Below are positions 11,373-19,993 of a stretch of 64,000 nucleotides of DNA, piece after piece. Location of the stretch: NCBI RefSeq assembly GCF_900010755.1, contig NZ_CZJT01000106.1, positions 62,001 through 126,000 of the forward strand, read 5' to 3'. Every line of letters starts with the position of its first letter. Position 1 is the first letter of the stretch. The DNA is from Paeniglutamicibacter antarcticus (GTDB lineage: Bacteria > Actinomycetota > Actinomycetes > Actinomycetales > Micrococcaceae). Below the pieces are notes generated by a model. It did no database searches, had not been told where the DNA came from, and saw only the letters and a list, made by a program, of their open reading frames with translations. The position numbers were made by a program, and so were the translations under genes.

Positions 11373-12848
11373 CTACTTCAGGCCGAAGACCCGGGCTTCC
11401 TGAAGCAGCCGTGATGCTTCGCGGCGTTTGCCGGTGGGCCAGGTGGCAATCAGTGTGATGACAGAGACGGCAATGACCAACACCCCGATGGTGATCGCGG
11501 CATCTACCCAGAACTGCGGCGGGTAGAGCCGGATCAGGGTGTCTGAGTAGTTGAATGTCCAGGTTCCATTGGCAAAGAAGATTTTGTGGAATCCGGTGAA
11601 GAATGCGTCCCAGCCCAGTATTGCCGTCGTGGTGAGTGCGGCGAACAGCACGAGCGTTGCCACGGCTCCTGCAAATAGCCCGCGACGGATGCCGCCTGCG
11701 TAGCGCTTGCCCAGGTAGAACAGCGTAATCAATACGATGACGCCCAAGATCATCCCACCGAGGTAGGTGGCAGAAATGACGTTTTTGACATCGAGCATGT
11801 GCTGGACTTCGGTGTTCAGGAACAACGGATTGCCCAAGGGGTCCCGCAATTCACTGAGGTAACGTGAATCTGCAACGTTGTTGAGGTAGTCGACTCCGTA
11901 TGACCCGTAGGTGAGCCGGTCGGCGGTGCTGAAACCGAAACCATCAACCGGAAACCCCGGACGCTGGTAGGCGAACCACAGGAACGCGGAGCTGGCCACC
12001 AAACGAATGGCTAGGATCATCAGCACGAATGGGTAGGCGATTGCCAACAACACCTGCAAGGTACGTGCCAACGGCGGCTTGGCATCCAATGCCGCCTCGC
12101 GTGCGGCACGACGGTCGCGGGCCGCGGGAGTGGGTTCCGGAACCGGTGTGTAGGAGCCAAAAACCCTGTTACGGGCCTCCGCCACGGCAGAAGCCGTCAT
12201 CGCTGCGTTTGCAGCTGCCGGGTTGGCTGCCGTCGGGCGCGGAATAACCTCGGTGTCTTCGTCCTTCGACACGGACCCTGCTGCAGGTGCGAGGATAGTT
12301 GGAGGAGCCTTGACCGGTTCAACCAGTGGCTCGACGGGGATCTTGGCAATAATGTCCTCGATCTCTTCCGGTTCGGGAGCGGGCTTGGCTGCGGCGGGCT
12401 TGTTGGCAGGTTTGACGGCAGCAGCAGGCTTCTTCGCTGCCGGGGTTCCGAGCACTGCAGGTTTTTTACCGGCAGGCTTCGTTTGCGTGGGACCGGCAGC
12501 CGCGGCTTTCGGCACGTCGGTGGCCGTTGCCGCAAGGCTTGAGGCGGCCGCTGCTGCGGCGCTAATGGCAGGATTCGGGGCGACAGGAGCCGCATGCGGC
12601 ATTTGGTGTTCAACCGGTTCAGCCACGGGTTCGGCCAGCGACGCAACCTCGGGCACTACCGGTGAATCGCTACCAGCATGCCGGGCGCCGGCAGCGCGTG
12701 AAGCGGCAAGCGTTGCCTCCATTTTTGCTGCAGCTGCTGCAGCCGCTGCACTCAGCGGCAGGCTTTCGGCCCGGGCCGGTGCACTTTGAGGCACGCCCGC
12801 CGCTGGGATTTGCGGCTTGTCAGCCTGTGGTTCGTCCTGCTCAGCCAT
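11373..12848 (-). CDS. DUF1461 / TIGR01906-family integral membrane protein with long low-complexity N-terminus
   Basis: The 491-residue protein has two parts. Residues 1 to about 250 are low-complexity, rich in Ala, Pro and Lys, with repeats of the AAKKPAA / KPANKPAAAKPA type. The rest is a four-helix membrane domain (LLAIAYPFVLMILAIRLV; ISATYLGGMILGVIVLITLF; LFAGAVATLVLFAALTTTA; DAAITIGVLVIAVSVITLIA) with an extracytoplasmic loop DRLTYGSYGVDYLNN. The membrane part matches the TIGR01906/DUF1461 family, whose function is unknown. ATG 12848 begins the protein MAEQDEPQADK; the frame is open further upstream without recognisable content. The Ala/Pro/Lys region may span peptidoglycan or act as a flexible cytoplasmic tail; this is inference. 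Confidence 0.8.
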   Translation of the reverse strand: MAEQDEPQADKPQIPAAGVPQSAPARAESLPLSAAAAAAAAKMEATLAASRAAGARHAGSDSPVVPEVASLAEPVAEPVEHQMPHAAPVAPNPAISAAAAAASSLAATATDVPKAAAAGPTQTKPAGKKPAVLGTPAAKKPAAAVKPANKPAAAKPAPEPEEIEDIIAKIPVEPLVEPVKAPPTILAPAAGSVSKDEDTEVIPRPTAANPAAANAAMTASAVAEARNRVFGSYTPVPEPTPAARDRRAAREAALDAKPPLARTLQVLLAIAYPFVLMILAIRLVASSAFLWFAYQRPGFPVDGFGFSTADRLTYGSYGVDYLNNVADSRYLSELRDPLGNPLFLNTEVQHMLDVKNVISATYLGGMILGVIVLITLFYLGKRYAGGIRRGLFAGAVATLVLFAALTTTAILGWDAFFTGFHKIFFANGTWTFNYSDTLIRLYPPQFWVDAAITIGVLVIAVSVITLIATWPTGKRREASRLLQEARVFGLK

Positions 12849-13442
12849 CTTTTCCCTCACAACTTCTGACGATTGGTGCCATTCCGGTGCGAGGGTCTGA
12901 ATCTTAGATGCCAAGCCCGGAACACACCACCTTCCAAGCCTATCCAGCCCAGCGTCAATCCCGCTTTCACTACGCTGTTGGGATCCTAGCGTGTCGGGCA
13001 ACCCCAGCGGTTTCCCCTGCCTCAAGAAAGCCGAACGATCCAGCGAATTTCCACCGCATGGCGATAGATGTCAGGTTTGTCGGAGCCTTCTTGAAGGGGG
13101 TCCGGCATCGGCTTGCGCAGGGCACGGTACCGTCAGTTCAACTCCCCGGGCAGGGAGATGGGCCCTGGCGACGTTCTTATTGAGGTTCCTTGACCGTAAG
13201 CAATCCATCTCGGCACAGGCGCCAGCAGGCCATGCTGAAGAGCTCAATTTGAACGATGACTTGGGACCAAAGGAGTTGGACATCACGTCTGGGCAGGGCG
13301 ACGCCATAGCGGTGTCCTGCCATCGTCATTGACCAGGTTCGCCCGGTGGCCCCGGAAGACAGTTGGGATATTGCGGATCCGGTGGCTGGTGCCCTCAAAC
13401 AACGAAAGGACATCCATCGTGAAATCGATGCCTAGCAGCAGC
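12849..13442. other. 594-bp stretch without a confident gene
   Basis: Between the DUF1461 gene and the Trm112-like gene I find no open frame with recognisable protein character. Short frames exist on both strands (for example 13177-13413 leftward) but have no motif and no convincing ribosome binding site. The GC content looks lower than in the flanking genes. It must contain the DUF1461 promoter and could be a decayed gene. Confidence 0.5.
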
Positions 13443-13661
13443 TCAGAGTGCTGCGGTGGTGGGGCCCGCTTCGGACGCGCCGGGGATCACTGTGGCTTCC
13501 TGCACCAGAAGCATCGGAATGCCTTCGACGATCGGGTAGCTATAACGCTCTTGGTTCTCACCGCTGCCGGTCGAAACAAGGGCAGACCCCGATTGCTCCA
13601 GGAGCGTGCCGGTCACAGGGCAGCGAAGAAGGGAAACAAGTGCGGTAGAAATATTCGACAT
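13443..13661 (-). CDS. Trm112-family small zinc-ribbon-like protein
   Basis: A 72-residue protein of the Trm112/UPF0434 type: LVSLLRCPVTGTLLEQ at the N-terminus and YPIVEGIPMLLVQEA in the middle, the hallmark VxxGIPxLL of this family. Only one Cys remains in the first ribbon motif (CPVTG), so metal binding may be lost. In eukaryotes Trm112 activates methyltransferases; the bacterial role is unclear. It lies 10 bp downstream of DUF3499 on the same strand and is probably co-transcribed with it. Confidence 0.85.
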   Translation of the reverse strand: MSNISTALVSLLRCPVTGTLLEQSGSALVSTGSGENQERYSYPIVEGIPMLLVQEATVIPGASEAGPTTAAL

Positions 13662-13671
13662 GCAACCCAGT

Positions 13672-14070
13672 TTAGGGCTCCATGTTCCCTTCGCGCAGCA
13701 CCCGAAGATGCCTGCGGGTCAGGTGCGCACCGGCGCCTGGTTCAATAGCGGGAGGGGCGGCGCGTGGGGTCGAAACCTCTTCGGAGGGTTCAAGCGGTTC
13801 CTGGACGTCTTTTTCGCGCACCGCGCGTGCCAGCGCGTACAGGTCGTCGTTGCTCAACGGCGCCTCACTGGGCAGCGTTAAACGCAGTACTTCCCAGCCC
13901 AGTGGCACGGTCAAACGCCCGGCATGGGTGGTGCATAAATCGTAGCAATGAGGTTCCGCGTACGTGGCCAGAGGGCCCAATACGGCGGTTGAGTCGGCAT
14001 ACACGTACGTCAACGTCGCGATGGCCGGTTGACGGCACGCCGAGCGTGAACAAAGTCTGGAAGATCCCAC
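13672..14070 (-). CDS. DUF3499 family protein
   Basis: A 132-residue protein with the conserved DUF3499 block: SRLCSRSACRQPAIATLTYV, YADSTAVLGPLATYAEPH, YDLCTTHAGRLT and PLGWEVLRL. Four Cys and two His (CSRSAC, HCYDLCTTH) suggest a zinc ribbon. The C-terminal third is Pro/Glu-rich and not conserved in character. Function unknown. It heads a leftward pair with the Trm112-like gene and is divergent from the zincin-like gene. In related actinobacteria it usually sits between a WhiB/glycosyltransferase block and sugar-phosphate mutase genes. Confidence 0.85.
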   Translation of the reverse strand: MGSSRLCSRSACRQPAIATLTYVYADSTAVLGPLATYAEPHCYDLCTTHAGRLTVPLGWEVLRLTLPSEAPLSNDDLYALARAVREKDVQEPLEPSEEVSTPRAAPPAIEPGAGAHLTRRHLRVLREGNMEP

Positions 14071-14168
14071 GGTTAGACAGACTACCCGGTTCCGTGACGT
14101 TTACCCCGCCGCACCGCCGTGCGGGACCAAACGGTATCAACGGCTGCCGGCTGGAATAGTCTGGGTGC
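14071..14168. promoter_or_regulatory. divergent DUF3499 / zincin-like promoter region
   Basis: A 98-bp gap between divergent genes; start signals for both must lie here. No confident operator is seen. Confidence 0.4.
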
Positions 14169-14681
14169 ATGAATGAAAACCTGTCGACCGATCTGGATTC
14201 CCTGACTGAAAGGTTTCCGGGGACCGATACCGTGCGGGGGTTCAACGCCCGCAAACGCAACCGTCACGGGCGCGGGCGGCGTGGACCGATTCTCGATGCG
14301 CGGCTGCCCGGGGCCCGCACCCGGGAGGAACATTTTGAGGACCTCATGATCGAATCGGCAGAACGTCTTGCCGACCGCTGGGGGGAACGGGTGACCGCCA
14401 TTGATTTCCGGCTGATGCTGGTCCCCAACAGCAAGGTCCTGGCCAAGGCACAAGCTGTGGGTGCCCGGGTGCCTTGGGGAACCAACCGTTCGGGACGCCA
14501 GGGGCGCCCCGAACGCATCACACTGTATCGGCGTCCGCTGGAGGACGTCTGCCCGGCCCCCTCGGAATTGGCCGAGTGTGTCCACATGGCCGTCGTCGAA
14601 CAGCTCGCCGATCTTTGGGCCATGGACCCACAGGAGATTGACCCCGGTTACCGTGCCTGGGGCACCGGATTCGGCGACTGA
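14169..14681 (+). CDS. zincin-like metallopeptidase-family protein lacking HExxH
   Basis: A 170-residue protein resembling the actinobacterial 'metallopeptidase family' (zincin-like) proteins found beside DUF3499. Visible pieces are RRGPILDARLPGARTREEHF, VPWGTNRSGRQGRPERITLYRRPLE (its central portion) and the C-terminal LAECVHMAVVEQLADLWAMD. The zinc-binding HExxH of true zincins is not present; at the expected place there is HMAVVEQ. Enzymatic activity is therefore doubtful. The short gene is convergent with DUF5719 across 33 bp. Confidence 0.7.
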   Translation: MNENLSTDLDSLTERFPGTDTVRGFNARKRNRHGRGRRGPILDARLPGARTREEHFEDLMIESAERLADRWGERVTAIDFRLMLVPNSKVLAKAQAVGARVPWGTNRSGRQGRPERITLYRRPLEDVCPAPSELAECVHMAVVEQLADLWAMDPQEIDPGYRAWGTGFGD

Positions 14682-14714
14682 GAGACCCGAATCCGCTGTT
14701 GACGGTGGCCGGGC

Positions 14715-16568
14715 TTAGTGCCGCAGCTGCACCTGCACACCGGTGCGGCCCACCGGGGAGGCTCCCAGGGGCACCGCTGCGATGCCAACCGCACCATCTT
14801 CAACCAGTGTTGCCGCGTAGGCGGGGGCACCGCTTGCCGACATGACAATCGCTGCAACGTCGCTACCCAGGTCACCGGCCTTGACGACCACCGTCCGGGA
14901 ACCAGCAAGCTCGATTTTCTTTTCCGCGCCAAGCTTCCCGTCCTTGCCCAGGGGACGCAACGTGATGCTTGCTTCGTCGGCGGGAGCATTGAGCACCAAA
15001 CGCGCACTACCGAACTCGGGCAGTGGCACCAGGTGCTCGTTGCCAATACGTGAAGCGCTCGCGGCCCAGGCCATATCCATCGCTTCGTTGGCTTTGGTGC
15101 CACGGACCATCTTTGCGCCGGCACTGATCGCCGAATCGGATTCAAGGACCAAGGTGTAGTTGCCGGCCGGCATGCCGGTCAACGGCAGCCTTGCCGTTGA
15201 GTTGGAGGAAACCACCAATTCACCGCCTCCGGGGATTGCCACCTCGCCGTTTGCCCCCAGCGCCTTGACCTTTACCGTTGCACCTTCGCTGGATGTTGCA
15301 GCTACATGCAATTCTGCGATGGCATCGGCATTGGCTGCGGGTTTGGCAAGTTCGCCGGCCAGCACCGGATCCTGAAGCACAAGTCCCGGGATCACTTGTT
15401 GGTTAGCGGCAGGAGTTCCGGCAACCAGGTAGTCGACGCCGCCGGGAACCAACCCGCGCAAGGTGCTCTGCTGGATGATTGCATTGATCTTGCCGCCCGA
15501 GGCGACAATTTTCAGCGCGAGGGATTTTTCATTCGGGGCGTAAGCGGCAAGCACGAACGATTTCGCTTCGCCCGGGGCGATGGCAATCGCGTCAAGGTTT
15601 GGAGTCTCGATGCGCCCTTCGGATCCGCGCAGGTCGATGTCCACTTGCGTGACCGAAGCCGAGGGGTTGGTCAGGTGCAAGATGGCTGTGCTCCCGGCAG
15701 TGGTGGTGGCCCCGGTGATCCATGATTCTGCCGCCGGTGCGCTGCACCCTGCTGCGGATAGCCCCGCAAGGTCACCATCCTTGGCACTGTAGAAGCGCGC
15801 AGCGCCGCTGAGCGACTGCAGCCCACCCAGTGGTTGGGTGCGCAGGGTCAAGGCTTCCGCCTCCGAAATCCCGCCGGCAACCACGCCTTTGCGCTGGGAG
15901 AAACCATCCGCGGCGGCACCCGCCAGGGTTGCAGCATCCGCTTCGTCCAATCGTGGAGCCAGTTCACGCAGCTGGGAGCCATCAAGTTTCAACAGATGGG
16001 CCCCGGGAATACGGCCGGCGGAGTCGGACAGTGCAGCAGCGCGGATCAAGGACTTGGAGTCCTTGGAAGCCGGGGCGAATTCGGGGTCGAGTTCGGCTCC
16101 GGCACCCTTGAGCAGACGCACCGATGCCGGGCAGGTAGCCAGCGAGTCCCCGGCAGGCAGGGTTGTCACTTCCGTTGCGGCACCCTGGGCGGGGAACTCG
16201 GCCGCGAAGATGGAACCGCCGGCAATCACCGCAGCCCCCAGGCAGAGCACAGCAGCCGAACCGACGAAGCCAAGAACCTTCCGGTTTGCCGGTTTGGTTT
16301 TCCGTCCCCGGGCCAGACCAGTGGATTCAGCGGTTTCGGCTTCCGGCGCCGTGCTTGCTGCTGCGGCAACCACCGGTTGCTGTTCGAGGTCCACATCCTG
16401 CCTCGGGGCCTCTGGAGAAACGCTGCCGTCCGGAACTGCCGGTGCCGGGGCAGCAGGAGCAGCGGATTCACCGGCTTCCGTCAGTCCGGACTTGGCGGTA
16501 TCTGTTGGCAAGCCGTTACGGCCGGCTGTGCGCTCGGCCTCACGCCGCTCGCGGCGGGACTCGCTCAT
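14715..16568 (-). CDS. DUF5719 family exported / membrane-anchored protein
   Basis: A 617-residue protein with a charged cytoplasmic N-terminus (SRRERREAERTAGR), an Ala/Pro-rich stretch, one membrane helix (VLGFVGSAAVLCLGAAVIAG) near residue 110, and a long extracytoplasmic region of repeated beta-rich segments. This matches DUF5719, which in actinobacteria accompanies a large membrane glycosyltransferase. Its start overlaps the stop of the upstream glycosyltransferase as ATGA (16565-16568), so the two are translationally coupled. Function unknown; a role with the glycosyltransferase at the cell surface is inferred from the strict pairing. Confidence 0.82.
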   Translation of the reverse strand: MSESRRERREAERTAGRNGLPTDTAKSGLTEAGESAAPAAPAPAVPDGSVSPEAPRQDVDLEQQPVVAAAASTAPEAETAESTGLARGRKTKPANRKVLGFVGSAAVLCLGAAVIAGGSIFAAEFPAQGAATEVTTLPAGDSLATCPASVRLLKGAGAELDPEFAPASKDSKSLIRAAALSDSAGRIPGAHLLKLDGSQLRELAPRLDEADAATLAGAAADGFSQRKGVVAGGISEAEALTLRTQPLGGLQSLSGAARFYSAKDGDLAGLSAAGCSAPAAESWITGATTTAGSTAILHLTNPSASVTQVDIDLRGSEGRIETPNLDAIAIAPGEAKSFVLAAYAPNEKSLALKIVASGGKINAIIQQSTLRGLVPGGVDYLVAGTPAANQQVIPGLVLQDPVLAGELAKPAANADAIAELHVAATSSEGATVKVKALGANGEVAIPGGGELVVSSNSTARLPLTGMPAGNYTLVLESDSAISAGAKMVRGTKANEAMDMAWAASASRIGNEHLVPLPEFGSARLVLNAPADEASITLRPLGKDGKLGAEKKIELAGSRTVVVKAGDLGSDVAAIVMSASGAPAYAATLVEDGAVGIAAVPLGASPVGRTGVQVQLRH

Positions 16569-19500
16569 GATTTGTTCTCCTTGGCGCGTGCGCCGCGGTT
16601 ACCGCGGTCAAGCTCGTTGATGCTCTCGGCATTTCCATGTGTTCGATATTCCTCGAGGCGGCGCGCGGCAAAGCGGCGGCTGCGCGGAATCGGGATTGCC
16701 AGCAACAGCGCCATGATCAGCACTGCCCACCTGGCAATTGCCAAGGGAACCTTGTACGGGCTGTAGTAGCTGATGTTTAGCATTCCGCCCGCCTGTCCAA
16801 GTTCAAATCCTTGCGCCCAGGCTTGCGTCTGCAGCCCCCCGGTTCCGGCGACCCCGCCGGCCTCGGGTCCCACGGTGATCCGCTTCAGCGGAACCCCGTC
16901 GAGGGTTGCCTTCCAGCCAATATCAGCTCGTTCGGCGAGCACAACCTTGCGGTCCTGTTCCCCGGCAGCAATCTTCTGGTTACGGACCTCTGCCCGGTGC
17001 GAGGGAATCAGCGATGTGGTTTCACCGTTGCTTGCCACCCGGACCCGCGACGTGAAATCGGTGGTGTTGTCAGCTCCTGAAACTTCACTTTGGGGTTCAA
17101 CACGCCAAAGCCAACCGGCCTCGGTCTGGCCCACTGGCACCAGGCCTTGCACCGAATCCAGCTGGGCTACCAGCGCCGAAGCGGTTTCGCCGTTTTCCTG
17201 CAGCACCACGAACCCGGTGCCGAGCGAGGCAAGGAAAGCACGTGGGTCAAAGTCCGAATCGGCCACGAGCAACGCGACAGTTGATTCGATCAGTTTCTCG
17301 GCTGCGTCGTCTCCGCGCACTTGCGGGTTGAGCAGGGGGCCGTGCAGGCGTTCGGCGGTCGCAACCTGCGAGAGCGAATCTGCACTGGTTCCCGAACCGT
17401 TCATCAGTGCCGCCGACACTGCTCCATTGGTACCTTGGGCCAAGACCAGGGTCCGGTCCTCATATTGTCCAAGCCCACGGTCGGCCGCGGTGGCCGGCAA
17501 CGTGCGCGGTGCCACCGGGCGCAGCGCACTGGAGGTACCCCAGGAGGTCTGTTCAGCAGTGCGTGGCCCATCTTGTGAAAGCACCCAGGTGGCGCCGCTG
17601 GAGATGATCGCCAGGGCCATCACGGAGGACACCAAGACCAATACCGAGGCGCTGCCACTGCGCGCAAGCACAAGGTCCACGCGTTCGGGTTCTGCGGGCA
17701 ATGCCATGGTTGATTGGTCATCTTCGCGGCGCAACACGGCAACAGCAAGCGCCGCGGCAAAGAGCATGGCCACCAGGAAACCCGAGACGAAGGGCCCGTT
17801 GAACGCAGCCACCAGTGCGTTGCCGGAAATCGCGGTCGGGATCAGGCTTGCACCATACCCGCACGCAAGCAGAAGCACACCGAGGAGCCAAAGCATCCGG
17901 GCCAGGCCCGGGCGTTTGCCGCTCTTGAACAGTGAGAGCACCGCGAAGAGGATCACCGGGATGCCGGCAAGCAAGGCCACTACCAGCGCCCACGGACCTG
18001 GCGGCAGGAAACCGAAGCCCACGGGGGTGGCCCACGGGTCGAATGCGACAGGGAAACCCAGGGCTTGCGCCCAGAGGGATGCGGGGGTGAAGGCGAGCGG
18101 AAGCCCCGGATCGGTGAACAACGCACGGGCGTTGCCCACGGCAGCGATCAATAGCGGGGCTTGGAAAACGAGTACCGGAAGCGGCACCCACCACAGGGTT
18201 TTGGCGCGTGAGCCAAGTGGGATGGCGAAGAGCACTATCAACACCACAAGGCTTGTCCCCAGCGCCGGAGAGGCCGCTGCAACCGCTGCAAGCATGAGCG
18301 AGGCAGCCGCCGCGGCCGTCCACGACGGAACCCCGTCAAAACCGGGACGTGAAAGGTTCTGGGCGCCTGGCCAGGGTCTGCGGAACCTGAAATCGGTTGC
18401 TGCTCCCACGGCACGCAGCAAGGCGAGCATCAAGAGCGGTGCCAGGATGTGGACCAAAACCGCTCCTGCGCGGCCGGAGGCCAACGCCACCTGGAGCACC
18501 GGGGTCAGGCCCCAGATCAAGCCGCCGACCATGCGGGCGGCGCGTGAGCGGGTCACTGCCCCGAGTCCCAGCCAAGCGCTGAAAGCTGCCAACGGCATGG
18601 CAAACAGGGTCAACACAACGGCTGCGGCATTGGCGTTCCCGCCGCCAAGCAAAGCCGTGAGCCAGTTCAGGAAATCAAAGGGATCGGCTCCACCGGGGAT
18701 TCCGGCGCCAATGTTTTGCCACCAGGTGGTGGCGTTGGTGAAGATTTCCCCGGCCTTGGTGGACAGCGGAAGCAGGGCGCCGCCGGCAACGGCTGGCGCG
18801 CCGATCAAGCTGCGCAATCCGATGAGGGAAACACCGAGGGTTCCAAGGATTGCCAGGATCGCGCTGACCACGGCGGAGGTTCGGGCCGGTGTGGCCAGGG
18901 ATGTGAAGTCGTTTTGGGAATCCCCGCTGGGCGCCTGGGACGTCAGGGCGCCGGTGCCATCGCCGAAGACCTGGGCATGGTCGATGCTCTCGAGCATGTG
19001 TTTGCGGTGTTCGCGGACTATCGAGCGTTCGGTGAGCAAGCGCGATATCGCGTTGCGTGGAACTTTGCGGGTGCGTGCGGCAACCCTGCGCGAACGGGAG
19101 AGTTTCAGTGGCGAGGCCACGGCGCGCAACGTGGCACCCAGCTGGCCAAAGGCGTAGCCGGGGTCCTTGTCCAGGAGCGAGCCAAAGAAGCGGAAAATTC
19201 CACCGAGGATGGCCCCTACGACCAAGAACGGGATTTTCCAGCCAGCTGCATGCTTCAAGCGCATAAATACTTCGGCACGCCGGGTCTCGTGTGGTCCGGC
19301 CAGCGCCCTGACCACTTCGGACTTGTGGAACATGCGGGCCTGCGGCACCACCACCACGCGGTTGCCCATCAAACGGTTTCGCCAGCACAGGTCCATGTCA
19401 TCGCCCAATCCGGGCAATGCTGGGTCGAAGCCTCCAAGTGCCTCAAACACATCGCGGCGAACCAACATGCCGGCACTGGTGACGGCAAAGGAGTCGGTGC

Positions 19501-19993
19501 GTCCGTCGTGCTGGCCCTGGTCGACCTCGTCGACTTCAATGAGGGTTACACGTTCGGCGTACTCGTTTACGCCAAGTCCCACGTCCAGCAGGCGGCGCGG
19601 GGAAGCAAGATCCAACTGCTTGCACCCGGCAATGGTCACCGACTCGGTGGCTTCAACGACAGTAACCAGCTTCTCCAGGGCATCGGGCGCCGGCACCGAA
19701 TCATCATGGATCAGCCACAACCATTCGGTGCGCCCGGCATTTGCCTTGCCTAGCGAATCCACGGCCGCCTTGACGGATTTACCGAAGCTATGCGGCGCAA
19801 CCGTGAGGATGCTTGCATCCGAAGGCAGGTGCTTGCGCAACAGTGCCTCGGAGTTATCGCTCGATGAAGCGTCAACCCCCACGACCCTGTCAATCAGGCG
19901 GGTTTGAGAGCGCAGAGCATCAAGGGTTCGTGGAAGAAATACTGCGCCGTTGTGTGATGCAACAACGGCGGTGACGTGGATCGTGGGGAGAAT
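16565..19993 (-). CDS. giant family-2 glycosyltransferase with multi-helix membrane domain; apparent ATT start
   Basis: An approximately 1142-residue protein. The GT-A domain (residues 1 to about 290) has HVTAVVASHNGAVFLPRTLD, the acidic site LIHDDSVP (Asp97-98) and GDDMDLCWRNR (198-208). About twelve hydrophobic helices follow, then an extracytoplasmic segment (about 800-1080) and a last helix (IARWAVLIMALLLAIPIP). The first ATG/GTG/TTG in frame is GTG 19882, inside the conserved domain, which would delete the first strand. The frame is open and homologous back to 19993, where ATT overlaps the whiB stop as TAATT. I therefore take ATT as the likely start (sequencing error is the alternative). 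It is co-transcribed with whiB and DUF5719. Substrate unknown; an envelope polysaccharide is likely. Confidence 0.85.
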   Translation of the reverse strand: MLPTIHVTAVVASHNGAVFLPRTLDALRSQTRLIDRVVGVDASSSDNSEALLRKHLPSDASILTVAPHSFGKSVKAAVDSLGKANAGRTEWLWLIHDDSVPAPDALEKLVTVVEATESVTIAGCKQLDLASPRRLLDVGLGVNEYAERVTLIEVDEVDQGQHDGRTDSFAVTSAGMLVRRDVFEALGGFDPALPGLGDDMDLCWRNRLMGNRVVVVPQARMFHKSEVVRALAGPHETRRAEVFMRLKHAAGWKIPFLVVGAILGGIFRFFGSLLDKDPGYAFGQLGATLRAVASPLKLSRSRRVAARTRKVPRNAISRLLTERSIVREHRKHMLESIDHAQVFGDGTGALTSQAPSGDSQNDFTSLATPARTSAVVSAILAILGTLGVSLIGLRSLIGAPAVAGGALLPLSTKAGEIFTNATTWWQNIGAGIPGGADPFDFLNWLTALLGGGNANAAAVVLTLFAMPLAAFSAWLGLGAVTRSRAARMVGGLIWGLTPVLQVALASGRAGAVLVHILAPLLMLALLRAVGAATDFRFRRPWPGAQNLSRPGFDGVPSWTAAAAASLMLAAVAAASPALGTSLVVLIVLFAIPLGSRAKTLWWVPLPVLVFQAPLLIAAVGNARALFTDPGLPLAFTPASLWAQALGFPVAFDPWATPVGFGFLPPGPWALVVALLAGIPVILFAVLSLFKSGKRPGLARMLWLLGVLLLACGYGASLIPTAISGNALVAAFNGPFVSGFLVAMLFAAALAVAVLRREDDQSTMALPAEPERVDLVLARSGSASVLVLVSSVMALAIISSGATWVLSQDGPRTAEQTSWGTSSALRPVAPRTLPATAADRGLGQYEDRTLVLAQGTNGAVSAALMNGSGTSADSLSQVATAERLHGPLLNPQVRGDDAAEKLIESTVALLVADSDFDPRAFLASLGTGFVVLQENGETASALVAQLDSVQGLVPVGQTEAGWLWRVEPQSEVSGADNTTDFTSRVRVASNGETTSLIPSHRAEVRNQKIAAGEQDRKVVLAERADIGWKATLDGVPLKRITVGPEAGGVAGTGGLQTQAWAQGFELGQAGGMLNISYYSPYKVPLAIARWAVLIMALLLAIPIPRSRRFAARRLEEYRTHGNAESINELDRGNRGARAKENKS

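Noticed and set aside
12223..12789. Rightward Ala/Gly-rich open frame
   Set aside because: A mirror of the Ala/Pro/Lys-rich repeats of the DUF1461 gene on the other strand.
13177..13413. Leftward 78-residue frame in the gap before DUF1461
   Set aside because: Considered as a possible decayed gene or transposase remnant, but there is no recognisable motif and no clear start signal.
16773..19157. Rightward 794-residue open frame
   Set aside because: It lies wholly antisense to the giant glycosyltransferase, has a Ser/Thr/Arg/Pro-rich composition typical of an antisense frame in GC-rich DNA, and shows no motif.
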